Shown here piece after piece: positions 7,543 to 15,286 of a DNA stretch of 28,035 nucleotides. Within the stretch, counting starts at the first letter, position 1; every line of letters begins with the position of its first letter. The notes under the pieces are model-generated. The model did not search any database. It was not told where the DNA came from and saw nothing but the letters and a program-made list of their open reading frames with translations. This DNA is from Candidatus Pelagibacter sp. TMED106 (GTDB lineage Bacteria; Pseudomonadota; Alphaproteobacteria; Pelagibacterales; Pelagibacteraceae), in the NCBI GenBank assembly GCA_002170275.2, contig NHFH02000014.1:1-28035 (forward strand). Reading direction: 5' to 3'. Position numbers and translations under genes: made by a program.

Positions 7543-10005
7543 TTAAAATTCAGCTTTTCCAAATGGTTTGAGAATTAAAATTAACTTTGGCAACAATGTT
7601 AGAACAGATAGCAATGCGAGTAACATTGCAATTCCAGTAAAAACCCCAAAATATATCGTTGGAATAAAATTAGATAAAACTAATATTGAGAAACCAAAAA
7701 CAATTGTTACAGAGGTATTAAGAATTGCGATACCTACAGTACTATGGCAACGATCAACGGTCGTCTTATAATCTTTTATTTTTTCAAATTCTTCTTTAAA
7801 TCTATAAATATAATGAATACTATTATCTACTGCTATCCCTATTGTTATTGCGGCTATGGTAATCGTCATCATGTCTAATGGAATACCCATAATACCAATA
7901 ATACCTAGGATAAAGAAAGCTGCCATAAAGTTTGGAACTACACCTATGATAGAAAGTGTAAAATTTCTAAAAAGAATAAAAAACATAAATGATATTCCCA
8001 GCATGACTATTCCCAATGTTAGAATTTGAGATTTAAATAAACTTTGTAACAAGTTGTTAAACAAAATCAAAACTCCAACCAATTTATAGTCTTCAGAATT
8101 TAAACCTAATTTAGAATTTAATTCATTTTGAATTTTATTAATTAAGTCGTTTCTTCTTAAATCCTCAAGAGAATCCTTTATTCTAACACTAATTCTGGCT
8201 TCATTATTTTTGACCGATATATAAGGTGTCACAATTTCTCTTTTTATTTCTTCTGGTATTTTGCTATATAGAACTGCTATTTCCAAACTTTGTAATTCTT
8301 TTCCATTTAGATCTTCGGCAACTCTTATTATAGAACCAAAAGATAAAACTTTGCCAATCTCTGGTAGAGAGTCTAAATAGTCATGAACTTTTAATATTTT
8401 ATCTATTTTGTTTCTTGTAAACCAATAAGTAGAATCATTCTCTGAGCTGCTACCCTCATCCCAATCCAACTCATCATCTTCTAACTTTTCTTCTTTTTTA
8501 ATAGGAAATTTAATAATTACATCCAATGGAGTAGTTCCACCTAATTCATCATCTATTTTTTTCATTCCTTTATAAATTTCTGTTTTTTTATCGAAGTAAT
8601 TAATAAAACTATTTTCTACTTCAAGTTTTGAAATCCCAAAAATACTTAAAATTATAACCACTATAGCTAAAGCAAAAATAGTTTTAGTATTTTCTTTTGA
8701 AAAATTACTAAGCATTCCTGTAATTTTAGATTTTTCAGTATCTTTTATTTCTAAATTTTCTTTGGAGGTAAATATGTTTAACAATGAAGGCAAGAAAGAG
8801 AAAGTAACGGCAATGGAAACAGTCAGACCCAAAGTCATCATCCAACCAAAATCAATGATGGGTTTAATACCGCTGAAGATCAAAGATAGAAATGCACATA
8901 TTGTAGTTAAAACAGTGTATAGAATTGGTCTAAACATTTTTTTGCACGTTTCTAATATAGCTTCTTCATTACTCAATTCATTGAATTCTTTTTTTAATTG
9001 TAGAAATCTTACAGTTACATGAATATTCATCGCCATATTAAGTATAAGCATCAACGCGATGAAATTAGATGATATGACTGTAACCTTCCAACCTGTTAGA
9101 CCCAAAAGGCCAATCATAATTATCACTGAGGCAGAACATCCAAGAAGAGGTATCAACACCCATTTAATATTTCTAAATATAATCCATAACGTAGCAACAA
9201 TAAATAAAAAAACCCCAATACCAAAAACTACTATATCATTTTTAATATACGACATCATGTCATCTGCAATCATTGGAATTCCTCCAAGATGTATTTTTGC
9301 GTTCTCAGAATACTTGGCTATAACTTCTCTAATTTCTTTTATATTTTGGTGGTTTTTTTGGTTATATAAATTTTTATAATTTTCATATTCTCTTAAAAAC
9401 AAACTATATTTCTCTTTTTCTTTAGCGGATAAACTTTCTTCAATTGAACGATTAAAATAATCATTTTTAATTTTAATGTACTCATTAAGTTTTAAGTCCT
9501 GTTTTAAATAAACAACAATTCCAGATGTTTTTCCATCTTTGCTGATAACATAATCTTTATAAATTGGACTGTTTAAAATTTCTTTAAATCCTCTTTCTTT
9601 GTCAATGTCTGGATATGATAAAGTTTTATAATTTTTTAATCTTTCCATTAAAGAATCATCGGTGCTCTTAAGTAATGGAACGTCTATAATTGTTATTACT
9701 CTCTCAACCCATGATAATTTTTCTATTTTTGACTTTAAGAATTGAAGATTAATAATAGTATCTTCATCTGTAAAACTAGAGACTGGGGTATAAGTAAGGA
9801 CTAAAAACTCCTTAGAGCCATATCTCTCATTTACCTCTCTAAGATATTTTAAATCTTTATCTCCCTCTAAAAGTAAAGCATCAGAAGATGCGTCTAATTT
9901 AAAATTTTTTGAAAAATACAAAGAAAAAGCAAGCAGTATTAAGATCAAAAATAAAGTTATTTTTGAATAATCAATTACCAACTTTTTATATATAGATGAA
10001 ATCAT
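7543..10005 (-). CDS. RND-superfamily membrane exporter (COG1033/MMPL-like)
   Basis: An 820-residue integral membrane protein with two similar halves, each a lone helix (about 13-31 and 438-458), a large periplasmic domain, then five helices (about 257-410 and 655-815). The halves carry the duplicated pattern typical of the RND superfamily; the second has DMMTITIAAITIGIAVDNSIHYIYRF, matching the charged TM4-type helix with GIAVDNSIH seen in COG1033 proteins. The family exports lipids or other hydrophobic molecules (HpnN and MMPL relatives), but the substrate here cannot be read. A very acidic insert (EEKLEDDELDWDE, about 505-520) sits early in the second periplasmic domain. It lies between dnaB and cvpA, where many alphaproteobacteria have alr and radA. 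No membrane-fusion or outer-membrane partner is adjacent. Confidence 0.85.
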   Translation of the reverse strand: MISSIYKKLVIDYSKITLFLILILLAFSLYFSKNFKLDASSDALLLEGDKDLKYLREVNERYGSKEFLVLTYTPVSSFTDEDTIINLQFLKSKIEKLSWVERVITIIDVPLLKSTDDSLMERLKNYKTLSYPDIDKERGFKEILNSPIYKDYVISKDGKTSGIVVYLKQDLKLNEYIKIKNDYFNRSIEESLSAKEKEKYSLFLREYENYKNLYNQKNHQNIKEIREVIAKYSENAKIHLGGIPMIADDMMSYIKNDIVVFGIGVFLFIVATLWIIFRNIKWVLIPLLGCSASVIIMIGLLGLTGWKVTVISSNFIALMLILNMAMNIHVTVRFLQLKKEFNELSNEEAILETCKKMFRPILYTVLTTICAFLSLIFSGIKPIIDFGWMMTLGLTVSIAVTFSFLPSLLNIFTSKENLEIKDTEKSKITGMLSNFSKENTKTIFALAIVVIILSIFGISKLEVENSFINYFDKKTEIYKGMKKIDDELGGTTPLDVIIKFPIKKEEKLEDDELDWDEGSSSENDSTYWFTRNKIDKILKVHDYLDSLPEIGKVLSFGSIIRVAEDLNGKELQSLEIAVLYSKIPEEIKREIVTPYISVKNNEARISVRIKDSLEDLRRNDLINKIQNELNSKLGLNSEDYKLVGVLILFNNLLQSLFKSQILTLGIVMLGISFMFFILFRNFTLSIIGVVPNFMAAFFILGIIGIMGIPLDMMTITIAAITIGIAVDNSIHYIYRFKEEFEKIKDYKTTVDRCHSTVGIAILNTSVTIVFGFSILVLSNFIPTIYFGVFTGIAMLLALLSVLTLLPKLILILKPFGKAEF

Positions 10006-10059
10006 CCTATAAACTCAGATATATCTTATATTTTAGATAACTAAAGGCTAAAATTCTAA

Positions 10060-11484
10060 TTAATTTTTTGTTCGATCTTTGAACTTAGTATACATACCTT
10101 CAAATTCTACATAAATTTTTCCAGTAGGACCATGACGATGCTTACCAATATGAATTTCTGCTAACCCAACTATATCATTCATTTTTGACTGCCATTCTGC
10201 ATGCTCAATAGAACCAAGCTTTGGTTGTTTTTTTTCTAAATAATATTCTTCTCTATATACAAACATTACCACATCTGCATCTTGTTCTATTGAACCAGAT
10301 TCTCTTAAATCAGCTAGTTGAGGAATTTTATCATCTCTTTGTTCTACTGCTCTAGAAAGCTGAGATAAAGCTAGAACTGGTATATTTAATTCTTTAGCTA
10401 AAGCTTTTAGACCTTGAGTAATTTCAGAAATTTCTTGAACTCTTCCATCATTTTTTTTTGTATTAGATCTCATCAACTGTATGTAATCTACTACTATTAA
10501 ATTTAATCCAAACAATCTCTTCAATCTTCTTGCTCTATTACAAAGCGCTGAAATACTAATCGCAGGTGTTTCATCGATATAAAGAGGTAAATCATATATG
10601 TTTCTTGAAGTCTCTATATACCTATTAAGCTCTTCTTCCGTTGCTAATCCTCTTCGTATATCATTAGATTTTATTCTTGCTTGTTCAGATAAAATTCTTG
10701 TTGACAATTGTTCTGAGGACATTTCTAAAGAAAAAAAGGCTACAGAAGTTTTTTCGTTATTTTCATAAATTTTTTTAGCGGCATAATAAGCAATATTAGT
10801 TGCTAAAGCGGTCTTTCCCATGGAGGGTCTTCCAGCGATTATGACTAAATCAGATTTATGCAAGCCCCCTAATTTTTGGTCTAAATCAGTAAGGCCAGTA
10901 GGAACACCAACAATACCTTGATCGCTTTTCATTGCAAGAGTTGCCATCTCTATTGTTTGATCAAGAGCTTTATTAAATTTCATATAAGATTGAGAAAAAT
11001 TACCTCTCTCCGCTAATTGATAGAGAGATTGTTCTGCATCTTCAATTATATTTTCAGCAGTTTTATCTATTTCCTTATTTTGAGAATTTTCAGATATATT
11101 TTCAGAAATAAAAATTAGTTCTCTTTTAACATACATCTCATGAATAAGTTTTGCATAATCTACCGCCTGTCTGTTTGATGAAGAAAATCTAGTCAGTTTC
11201 ACCAAATAATCAATTCCACCCACCTCGTTAAGACTGCCTTCATTTTGGAAATGATTTTTTAAAGTAATTGGATTGGCAATCATTCCCTTATTATTTAGGA
11301 CTTCAATTATTTGATAAATTTTTTTGTGCAAAGGATCAAAAAATTTACTCGAATTAACGATATTTGAGATTTCATCTATTATATCGTTGTTCACAAGAAC
11401 AGATCCTATCAATGCTTGTTCTGCGTCAAGATTAGAAGGAAGACTTCGTTCGTTATTATTTATATTAAGTTTAATATTTTCCAC
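10060..11484 (-). CDS. dnaB: Replicative DNA helicase DnaB
   Basis: Hexameric helicase that unwinds DNA at the replication fork. The 474 residues match the family. The N-terminal domain begins around residue 15 (LPSNLDAEQALIGSVLVNN); the RecA-like domain has Walker A GRPSMGKTA at 218-226, SLEMSSEQL, LIVVDYIQLM (Walker B) and the ALSQLSRAVE and DLRESGSIEQDAD motifs. The start is GTG at 11484; no ATG is available before the conserved N-terminal domain. A TATAAT box lies only 12 bases upstream, so the message may have almost no leader. It sits downstream of rplI after a 93-base spacer, the usual order being rpsF-rpsR-rplI-dnaB. Confidence 0.98.
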   Translation of the reverse strand: MENIKLNINNNERSLPSNLDAEQALIGSVLVNNDIIDEISNIVNSSKFFDPLHKKIYQIIEVLNNKGMIANPITLKNHFQNEGSLNEVGGIDYLVKLTRFSSSNRQAVDYAKLIHEMYVKRELIFISENISENSQNKEIDKTAENIIEDAEQSLYQLAERGNFSQSYMKFNKALDQTIEMATLAMKSDQGIVGVPTGLTDLDQKLGGLHKSDLVIIAGRPSMGKTALATNIAYYAAKKIYENNEKTSVAFFSLEMSSEQLSTRILSEQARIKSNDIRRGLATEEELNRYIETSRNIYDLPLYIDETPAISISALCNRARRLKRLFGLNLIVVDYIQLMRSNTKKNDGRVQEISEITQGLKALAKELNIPVLALSQLSRAVEQRDDKIPQLADLRESGSIEQDADVVMFVYREEYYLEKKQPKLGSIEHAEWQSKMNDIVGLAEIHIGKHRHGPTGKIYVEFEGMYTKFKDRTKN

Positions 11485-11496
11485 TTAAATAATATT

Positions 11497-11525
11497 ATTA
11501 TAAGAAAGGTTAATTAAAACTTAAA
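11497..11525 (-). promoter_or_regulatory. Possible dnaB promoter
   Basis: On the minus strand a perfect -10 box TATAAT (11502-11497) is preceded by a weak -35 TTTAAG (11525-11520) with a 17-base spacer. Transcription would start about six bases before the GTG of dnaB. In such A+T-rich DNA a chance match is quite possible. Confidence 0.3.
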
Positions 11526-11548
11526 AGTTACACACTTTTTTTTCAACC

Positions 11549-11557
11549 TGTGGAAAA
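11549..11557 (-). promoter_or_regulatory. DnaA-box-like nonamer between rplI and dnaB
   Basis: The minus strand reads TTTTCCACA, which fits the relaxed DnaA-box consensus TTWTNCACA. It is a single copy in the largest spacer of the rpsF-dnaB cluster. It could mark DnaA control of dnaB or be chance; no other clear box is near. Confidence 0.25.
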
Positions 11558-11577
11558 AACAAGATTATTGAGCAGAC

Positions 11578-12033
11578 TTATATGGACTCTATTTTATCTA
11601 CAACAAGGGTTACATTTGTAGAGACTTCGGAGTGCAAATTTATATTAATTTTATAACTGCCTATTTTGTTAATTTCCTGTCTCAAGTCTATTTCTGACGG
11701 ATTAATTTCAACTTTTAGATTATTAACAAAATAATTTGAAACTTCTTTTGGTTTAATTGATCCATACAATTCTCCATTTTCTTTCGCTTCCTTGTTAAAT
11801 TTTAAAATTTTATTTTTAATCTTATTAGCTATTTCTTTAAATTTTAATTTTGTTTCGTCATTTTTTTTATTTAATTCGAATTTCTTTTTATTTACTAACT
11901 CTACATTTTCTTTGTTCGCTCTTAATGCTTTTCCTTCAGGTAGTAAAAAATTTCTTCCATAACCATTCTTTACTTTAACCTGATCACCAATCTTACCGAG
12001 ATTTATTATATTTTCTAATAAAATAACTTCCAT
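11578..12033 (-). CDS. rplI: 50S ribosomal protein L9
   Basis: Large-subunit protein binding 23S rRNA at the base of the L1 stalk. The 151 residues match the family (about 149). The N-terminal domain shows the L9 signature: MEVILLENIINLGKIGDQVKVKNGYGRNFLLP, followed by a lysine-rich connecting helix (about 40-80) and the C-terminal domain (LYGSIKPKEVSNYF...). The start codon lies one base after the rpsR stop. In many alphaproteobacteria a DUF2232 membrane protein sits between rpsR and rplI; it is absent here. Confidence 0.97.
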   Translation of the reverse strand: MEVILLENIINLGKIGDQVKVKNGYGRNFLLPEGKALRANKENVELVNKKKFELNKKNDETKLKFKEIANKIKNKILKFNKEAKENGELYGSIKPKEVSNYFVNNLKVEINPSEIDLRQEINKIGSYKININLHSEVSTNVTLVVDKIESI

Positions 12034-12034
12034 A

Positions 12035-12307
12035 TTATAAAAGTCCTAAAATTTTAGCTTTTTTAATTTCATTATTTAATTTTCTTTGCTTGTTTTGAGA
12101 AACAGAAGTAATACGTGAAGGTAAAAGTTTATCTGTATCAGAAATGTATCTTTTTAATAATTTTATATTTTTATAATCAATAATTGGAGCATTTTTAATA
12201 GACAAAGGGCATTTTTTTTTAAATCTTCCGTCAGCTTTTTGAAATAAACTTAATTTATTCAAACTATTTTGCGGTCTTTTTTTAAACTTTTTATTATTTC
12301 TTTTCAT
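12035..12307 (-). CDS. rpsR: 30S ribosomal protein S18
   Basis: Small-subunit protein that binds the platform as a heterodimer with S6. The 90 residues include a basic N-terminal extension of about 30 residues and the conserved core CPLS...IDYKNIKLLKRYISDTDKLLPSRITSVSQNKQRKL...AKILGLL. The start overlaps the 3' end of rpsF by 14 bases, so tight translational coupling of the two partner proteins is likely. A shorter start is not evident, as no other ATG precedes the core. Confidence 0.96.
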   Translation of the reverse strand: MKRNNKKFKKRPQNSLNKLSLFQKADGRFKKKCPLSIKNAPIIDYKNIKLLKRYISDTDKLLPSRITSVSQNKQRKLNNEIKKAKILGLL

Positions 12308-12632
12308 TGTTTTCTTTTTCTTTAAAATACTCTGTTGTAGTATCTAATTTTTTATATTTTATAGTTAAGTGTCGAATTACAGATGCATCCAACAATATTT
12401 TTTTTTTGATTTCATCAAGCGTATTAGTACTTCCTTCAAATTTATAATGAATATAAAATCCCTTGCTATAGTTTTTTATTTTTTTTTTAAAATTCATAAG
12501 TCCCCAATTTTCAATTTTGAGAACTTTACCAGAGGCACTGTTGATAAGATCGTTATATTTTTTTTCGATATTTTTAACTTCTGCCCCAGAAAGATCCTGT
12601 TTTGCTACTAATGTATGTTCATAAAAGTTCAT
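12294..12632 (-). CDS. rpsF: 30S ribosomal protein S6
   Basis: Partner of S18 on the 30S platform. The 112 residues begin MNFYEHTLVAKQDLS and continue with the S6 fold pattern: KVLKIENWGLMNFKKKIKNYSKGFYIHYKFEG and ILLDASVIRHLTIKYKKL near residue 95. The acidic/lysine tail (TTEYFKEKENNEKK) is the part that overlaps rpsR. It is the first gene of the leftward cluster rpsF-rpsR-rplI-dnaB, and it has the best promoter match in the window about 40 bases upstream. Confidence 0.96.
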   Translation of the reverse strand: MNFYEHTLVAKQDLSGAEVKNIEKKYNDLINSASGKVLKIENWGLMNFKKKIKNYSKGFYIHYKFEGSTNTLDEIKKKILLDASVIRHLTIKYKKLDTTTEYFKEKENNEKK

Positions 12633-12633
12633 A

Positions 12634-12663
12634 TTGTAATCAATAATAGTTTATTTATATAAA
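12634..12663 (+). promoter_or_regulatory. Possible fabD promoter
   Basis: On the plus strand TTGTAA (12634-12639) is followed by TATATA at 12656-12661 (16-base spacer) or TATAAA at 12658-12663 (18-base spacer). The leader to fabD would be about 50 bases. If both divergent promoters are used, the two transcripts overlap, because each -10 box points across the other's leader. The match is modest. Confidence 0.3.
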
Positions 12664-12670
12664 GAACGGT

Positions 12671-12699
12671 TTTATACTATTATAAATAACTCATTTCAA
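12671..12699 (-). promoter_or_regulatory. Promoter of the rpsF ribosomal-protein operon
   Basis: On the minus strand TTGAAA (12699-12694) and TATAAA (12676-12671) are separated by exactly 17 bases, a good sigma-70-type match. The predicted start near 12664 leaves a leader of about 32 bases before rpsF. It lies in the 86-base spacer shared with fabD. Confidence 0.55.
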
Positions 12700-12718
12700 T
12701 AGTAATAATATTATTAAT

Positions 12719-13645
12719 ATGAAGGCATTATTATTTCCAGGTCAAGGTTCGCAAGTAGTAGGAATGGGTTATGAATTTTACAATAATTTTGATATTGTAA
12801 AGAAAATTTTTTTAGAGGCTGACGAAAAACTTAAATACAAAATCTCAAATATTATTTTAGAGGGCCCAAATGATGATCTAAAATTAACTCAAAATACTCA
12901 ACCGGCAATATTGATAGTAAGTTTTTCTATTTTTTCAGTTCTAAAAAAAGAATTTGATTTAAATCCTAATGATTTTAAATATTTTGCAGGACATTCTTTA
13001 GGTGAGTACAGTGCTTTAGTTTGTGCAGAATCATTGAAATTTTCTGATGCTTTATACTTACTTCATGAAAGAGGGAAAGCAATGCAGGAGGCCGTGCCAA
13101 ATGGCGAAGGCGGTATGTTAGCAGTGTTAAATTTGAAAACTGATGAAGTCAAAAATTATATTTCAAAAATAAAATCTAAAGAAGTTTGTGAAGTAGCAAA
13201 TGATAATGCAGATAGTCAAGTTATTATAAGCGGAAATATTGAACCAATTAAAGAACTTCAGCTTATTTTAAAAAATGAAAAAAAGAAATCAATTTTATTA
13301 CCTGTAAGCGCACCATTTCATTGTTCTTTAATGAGACCCGCTGCAGAAAAAATGAAAGAAAAAATAAATGCCACAAAGTTTGAAGACTCAACCATAGAAG
13401 TAATTGCTAATGTAAATGCTACTGCTGAAAAAGAGGGAAAAAAATTTCAAAGTTTATTAATTGAACAAATTTATTCTAAAGTTAGATGGAGGGAAAGTAT
13501 CTTAAATATGTCAAAACAAGGCATAAATGAGTTTATAGAAATAGGTCCAGGAAAAGTCTTGTCAGGTTTGATTAAAAGAATTATAAAAGAATGTAAAACA
13601 AATAGTATCAATTCTATAGATGATATTAAAAATACTTTTAAATGA
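12719..13645 (+). CDS. fabD: Malonyl-CoA:ACP transacylase
   Basis: Loads malonyl groups onto acyl carrier protein for fatty-acid elongation. The 308 residues match the family. Landmarks: PGQGSQ at 7-12, the nucleophile S93 in GHSLGE, and H201 in SAPFHCSLM, the same positions as the E. coli catalytic pair; IEIGPGKVLSGLIKR closes the fold near the C-terminus. First gene of the rightward cluster fabD-fabG-acpP-gmk, divergent from rpsF. The stop overlaps the fabG start as ATGA. No Shine-Dalgarno sequence is evident. Confidence 0.97.
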   Translation: MKALLFPGQGSQVVGMGYEFYNNFDIVKKIFLEADEKLKYKISNIILEGPNDDLKLTQNTQPAILIVSFSIFSVLKKEFDLNPNDFKYFAGHSLGEYSALVCAESLKFSDALYLLHERGKAMQEAVPNGEGGMLAVLNLKTDEVKNYISKIKSKEVCEVANDNADSQVIISGNIEPIKELQLILKNEKKKSILLPVSAPFHCSLMRPAAEKMKEKINATKFEDSTIEVIANVNATAEKEGKKFQSLLIEQIYSKVRWRESILNMSKQGINEFIEIGPGKVLSGLIKRIIKECKTNSINSIDDIKNTFK

Positions 13646-14373
13646 ATTTCAATAATAAAAAAATTTTAATAACTGGGGCAACTGGTGGAATTGGAAATGC
13701 TTTAGTTAAAAAGTTCTCCGAACATGATGGAAGAATTGTTGCAACAGGTACGAAAAATGAAAAATTAGATGAATTAAAAAAAAAATATCCAAAAATAATT
13801 GTAAAAAAATTTGATATTTCTGAGCACTCAAATATAGAACAATTTATTGAAAGTGTTTCAAACGAATTAGGTGGATTGGATATCTTGATAAATAATGCTG
13901 GAATTAATGTAGATACTCTTTCTCTTAGGATGAAAGATGAGGAATGGAAAAAAGTTATTGATGTCAATTTAACTTCAACTTTTTTATTATCTAAAAATTC
14001 AATAAAAATAATGTTAAAAAATAAATTTGGAAGAGTTGTCAATATCGCTTCAATTGTTGGACATACAGGAAATTTAGGGCAATCAAACTACTCCGCTGCG
14101 AAAGCAGGTATCATTGGTATGTCAAAAAGTTTAGCTATTGAATATGCTAAAAAGAATATAACAATAAATTGTGTTTCTCCTGGTTTTATCGAAACTGCTA
14201 TGACTAGGAACATCCCAGAAAAAGTAAAACTACACCTTATATCTAGAATACCTATGGGTAAATTAGGATCAGGCGAGGATGTATCGAACTGTGTGGCTTT
14301 TTTATCATCCGAATCTTCTTCTTATATAACTGGTGAAACCATACATGTTAATGGCGGTATGTATATGTCTTGA
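13642..14373 (+). CDS. fabG: 3-oxoacyl-ACP reductase
   Basis: NADPH-dependent reductase of the fatty-acid elongation cycle, short-chain dehydrogenase family. The 243 residues show the nucleotide-binding TGATGGIGN at 11-19, NNAG at 84-87, and the full catalytic set N109, S137, Y150 and K154 (YSAAK). The C-terminus reads ITGETIHVNGGMYMS, typical of FabG. It overlaps fabD by four bases, and the position between fabD and acpP separates it from the many other SDR enzymes. Confidence 0.97.
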   Translation: MNFNNKKILITGATGGIGNALVKKFSEHDGRIVATGTKNEKLDELKKKYPKIIVKKFDISEHSNIEQFIESVSNELGGLDILINNAGINVDTLSLRMKDEEWKKVIDVNLTSTFLLSKNSIKIMLKNKFGRVVNIASIVGHTGNLGQSNYSAAKAGIIGMSKSLAIEYAKKNITINCVSPGFIETAMTRNIPEKVKLHLISRIPMGKLGSGEDVSNCVAFLSSESSSYITGETIHVNGGMYMS

Positions 14374-14397
14374 CAATCACAATGAATAATTTAATAA
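14370..14397 (+). promoter_or_regulatory. Possible internal promoter for acpP
   Basis: A perfect -35 box TTGACA (14370-14375) overlaps the fabG stop codon. A weak -10, TAATAA (14392-14397), follows after 16 bases. Transcription would start some 27 bases before acpP. A separate promoter would suit the high demand for acyl carrier protein relative to FabD and FabG. Confidence 0.38.
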
Positions 14398-14430
14398 GAA
14401 ATTAATCATAAATTCAAAAATGGAAATTAC

Positions 14431-14673
14431 ATGTCGAAAGAAATAAATACCAAGGTTAAAAAAATAGTTGCAGATCACCTAGGAGTCGAAGAAGAGAAAG
14501 TAACTGACGAAGCAAGTTTCATAGATGACTTAGGAGCAGATAGTTTAGATACAGTTGAACTAGTAATGGCTTTTGAAGAAGAATTTGGCTCTGAGATTTC
14601 AGATAGTGAGGCTGAAAAAATTCTTACAGTAGGTGATGCGATTAAATTTATTGAGAGTAAATCTTCTCAATAA
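14431..14673 (+). CDS. acpP: Acyl carrier protein
   Basis: Small acidic carrier of growing acyl chains. The 80 residues include S38 in the DSLD motif, where phosphopantetheine is attached, followed by TVELVMAFEEEFGSEISD on the recognition helix. The 57-base spacer after fabG is long for this window and may carry its own promoter. In most alphaproteobacteria fabF (ketoacyl-ACP synthase II) comes next; here gmk follows after 21 bases. Confidence 0.98.
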   Translation: MSKEINTKVKKIVADHLGVEEEKVTDEASFIDDLGADSLDTVELVMAFEEEFGSEISDSEAEKILTVGDAIKFIESKSSQ

Positions 14674-14694
14674 TTTAAGTACTATAAATTATAA

Positions 14695-15282
14695 ATGACT
14701 ACTAAAGATGAAAGTATTATGATTATACTATCATCTCCCTCTGGAGCAGGAAAAACCACAATTGCAAAAAAAATACAGCAAAAATATTTAAATTTCAAAA
14801 TATCAGTCTCTCATACCACTAGAAAACCAAGACCCAATGAAGTTCATGGAATTGATTATTTTTTTGTAAGTAAAAATGAATTTCAAAAAAAAATTGAAAA
14901 TAATGAATTTTATGAGTATGCAAAAATATTTGACAACTATTATGGAACATCTAAAAAAATGGTATTAGATTTGATCAAAAATAAGAAAAATGTTCTTTTT
15001 GATATCGACTGGCAAGGAACAAAAAAATTATCAAAATTTAAAGAATTAAACTTAATTAAGATATTTATTTTGCCGCCTTCAAAAAAGGAGCTAGAGAAAA
15101 GATTGACCCAAAGGAATCAAGATCGAAAAGAATCTGTAAACAAAAGATTGAAATCTTATGCGAATGACATAGTTCACTGGGAAGATTATGATTATATAAT
15201 TACAAATGAAGATTTAGAAAACTGTTTTAGACAAATTGAAAAGATTATTGAAACAAGTATTAAGCCCGTGAAATTAAACTAA
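14695..15282 (+). CDS. gmk: Guanylate kinase
   Basis: Phosphorylates GMP to GDP with ATP. The 195 residues match the family. P-loop SPSGAGKT at 14-21; GMP-binding region with VSHTTRKPRPNEVHGIDYFFV and the YYGTSK loop; FDIDWQGTKKL (Walker B-like); lid with RLTQRNQDRKES. A second ATG at codon 9 would also give an intact enzyme; the first is kept because its extension resembles common N-termini. It links to guaB and guaA by pathway, and ends four bases from the convergent rsmA. Confidence 0.97.
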   Translation: MTTKDESIMIILSSPSGAGKTTIAKKIQQKYLNFKISVSHTTRKPRPNEVHGIDYFFVSKNEFQKKIENNEFYEYAKIFDNYYGTSKKMVLDLIKNKKNVLFDIDWQGTKKLSKFKELNLIKIFILPPSKKELEKRLTQRNQDRKESVNKRLKSYANDIVHWEDYDYIITNEDLENCFRQIEKIIETSIKPVKLN

Positions 15283-15286
15283 ATAT

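Noticed and set aside
9059..9379. 106-codon plus-strand frame inside the RND gene
   Set aside because: A shadow of transmembrane codons on the other strand; no start signal and no recognisable product.
10017..10026. Ten-base palindrome AGATATATCT between the RND gene and dnaB
   Set aside because: Made almost only of A and T and expected by chance at this base composition; no second copy or partner gene to suggest an operator.
12633..12670. S6:S18-binding leader structure before rpsF
   Set aside because: The predicted leader is only about 32 bases of A+T-rich sequence, without room for the known stem with a CCG bulge.
13638..14042. Open frame of 134 codons on the minus strand inside fabG
   Set aside because: It lies wholly within the well-supported fabG, has a low-complexity phenylalanine/serine-rich product and resembles no family. 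The same reasoning removes the other antisense frames inside guaA, panB, bamB, the RND gene, lptD, lptG, lptF, pepA and purM.
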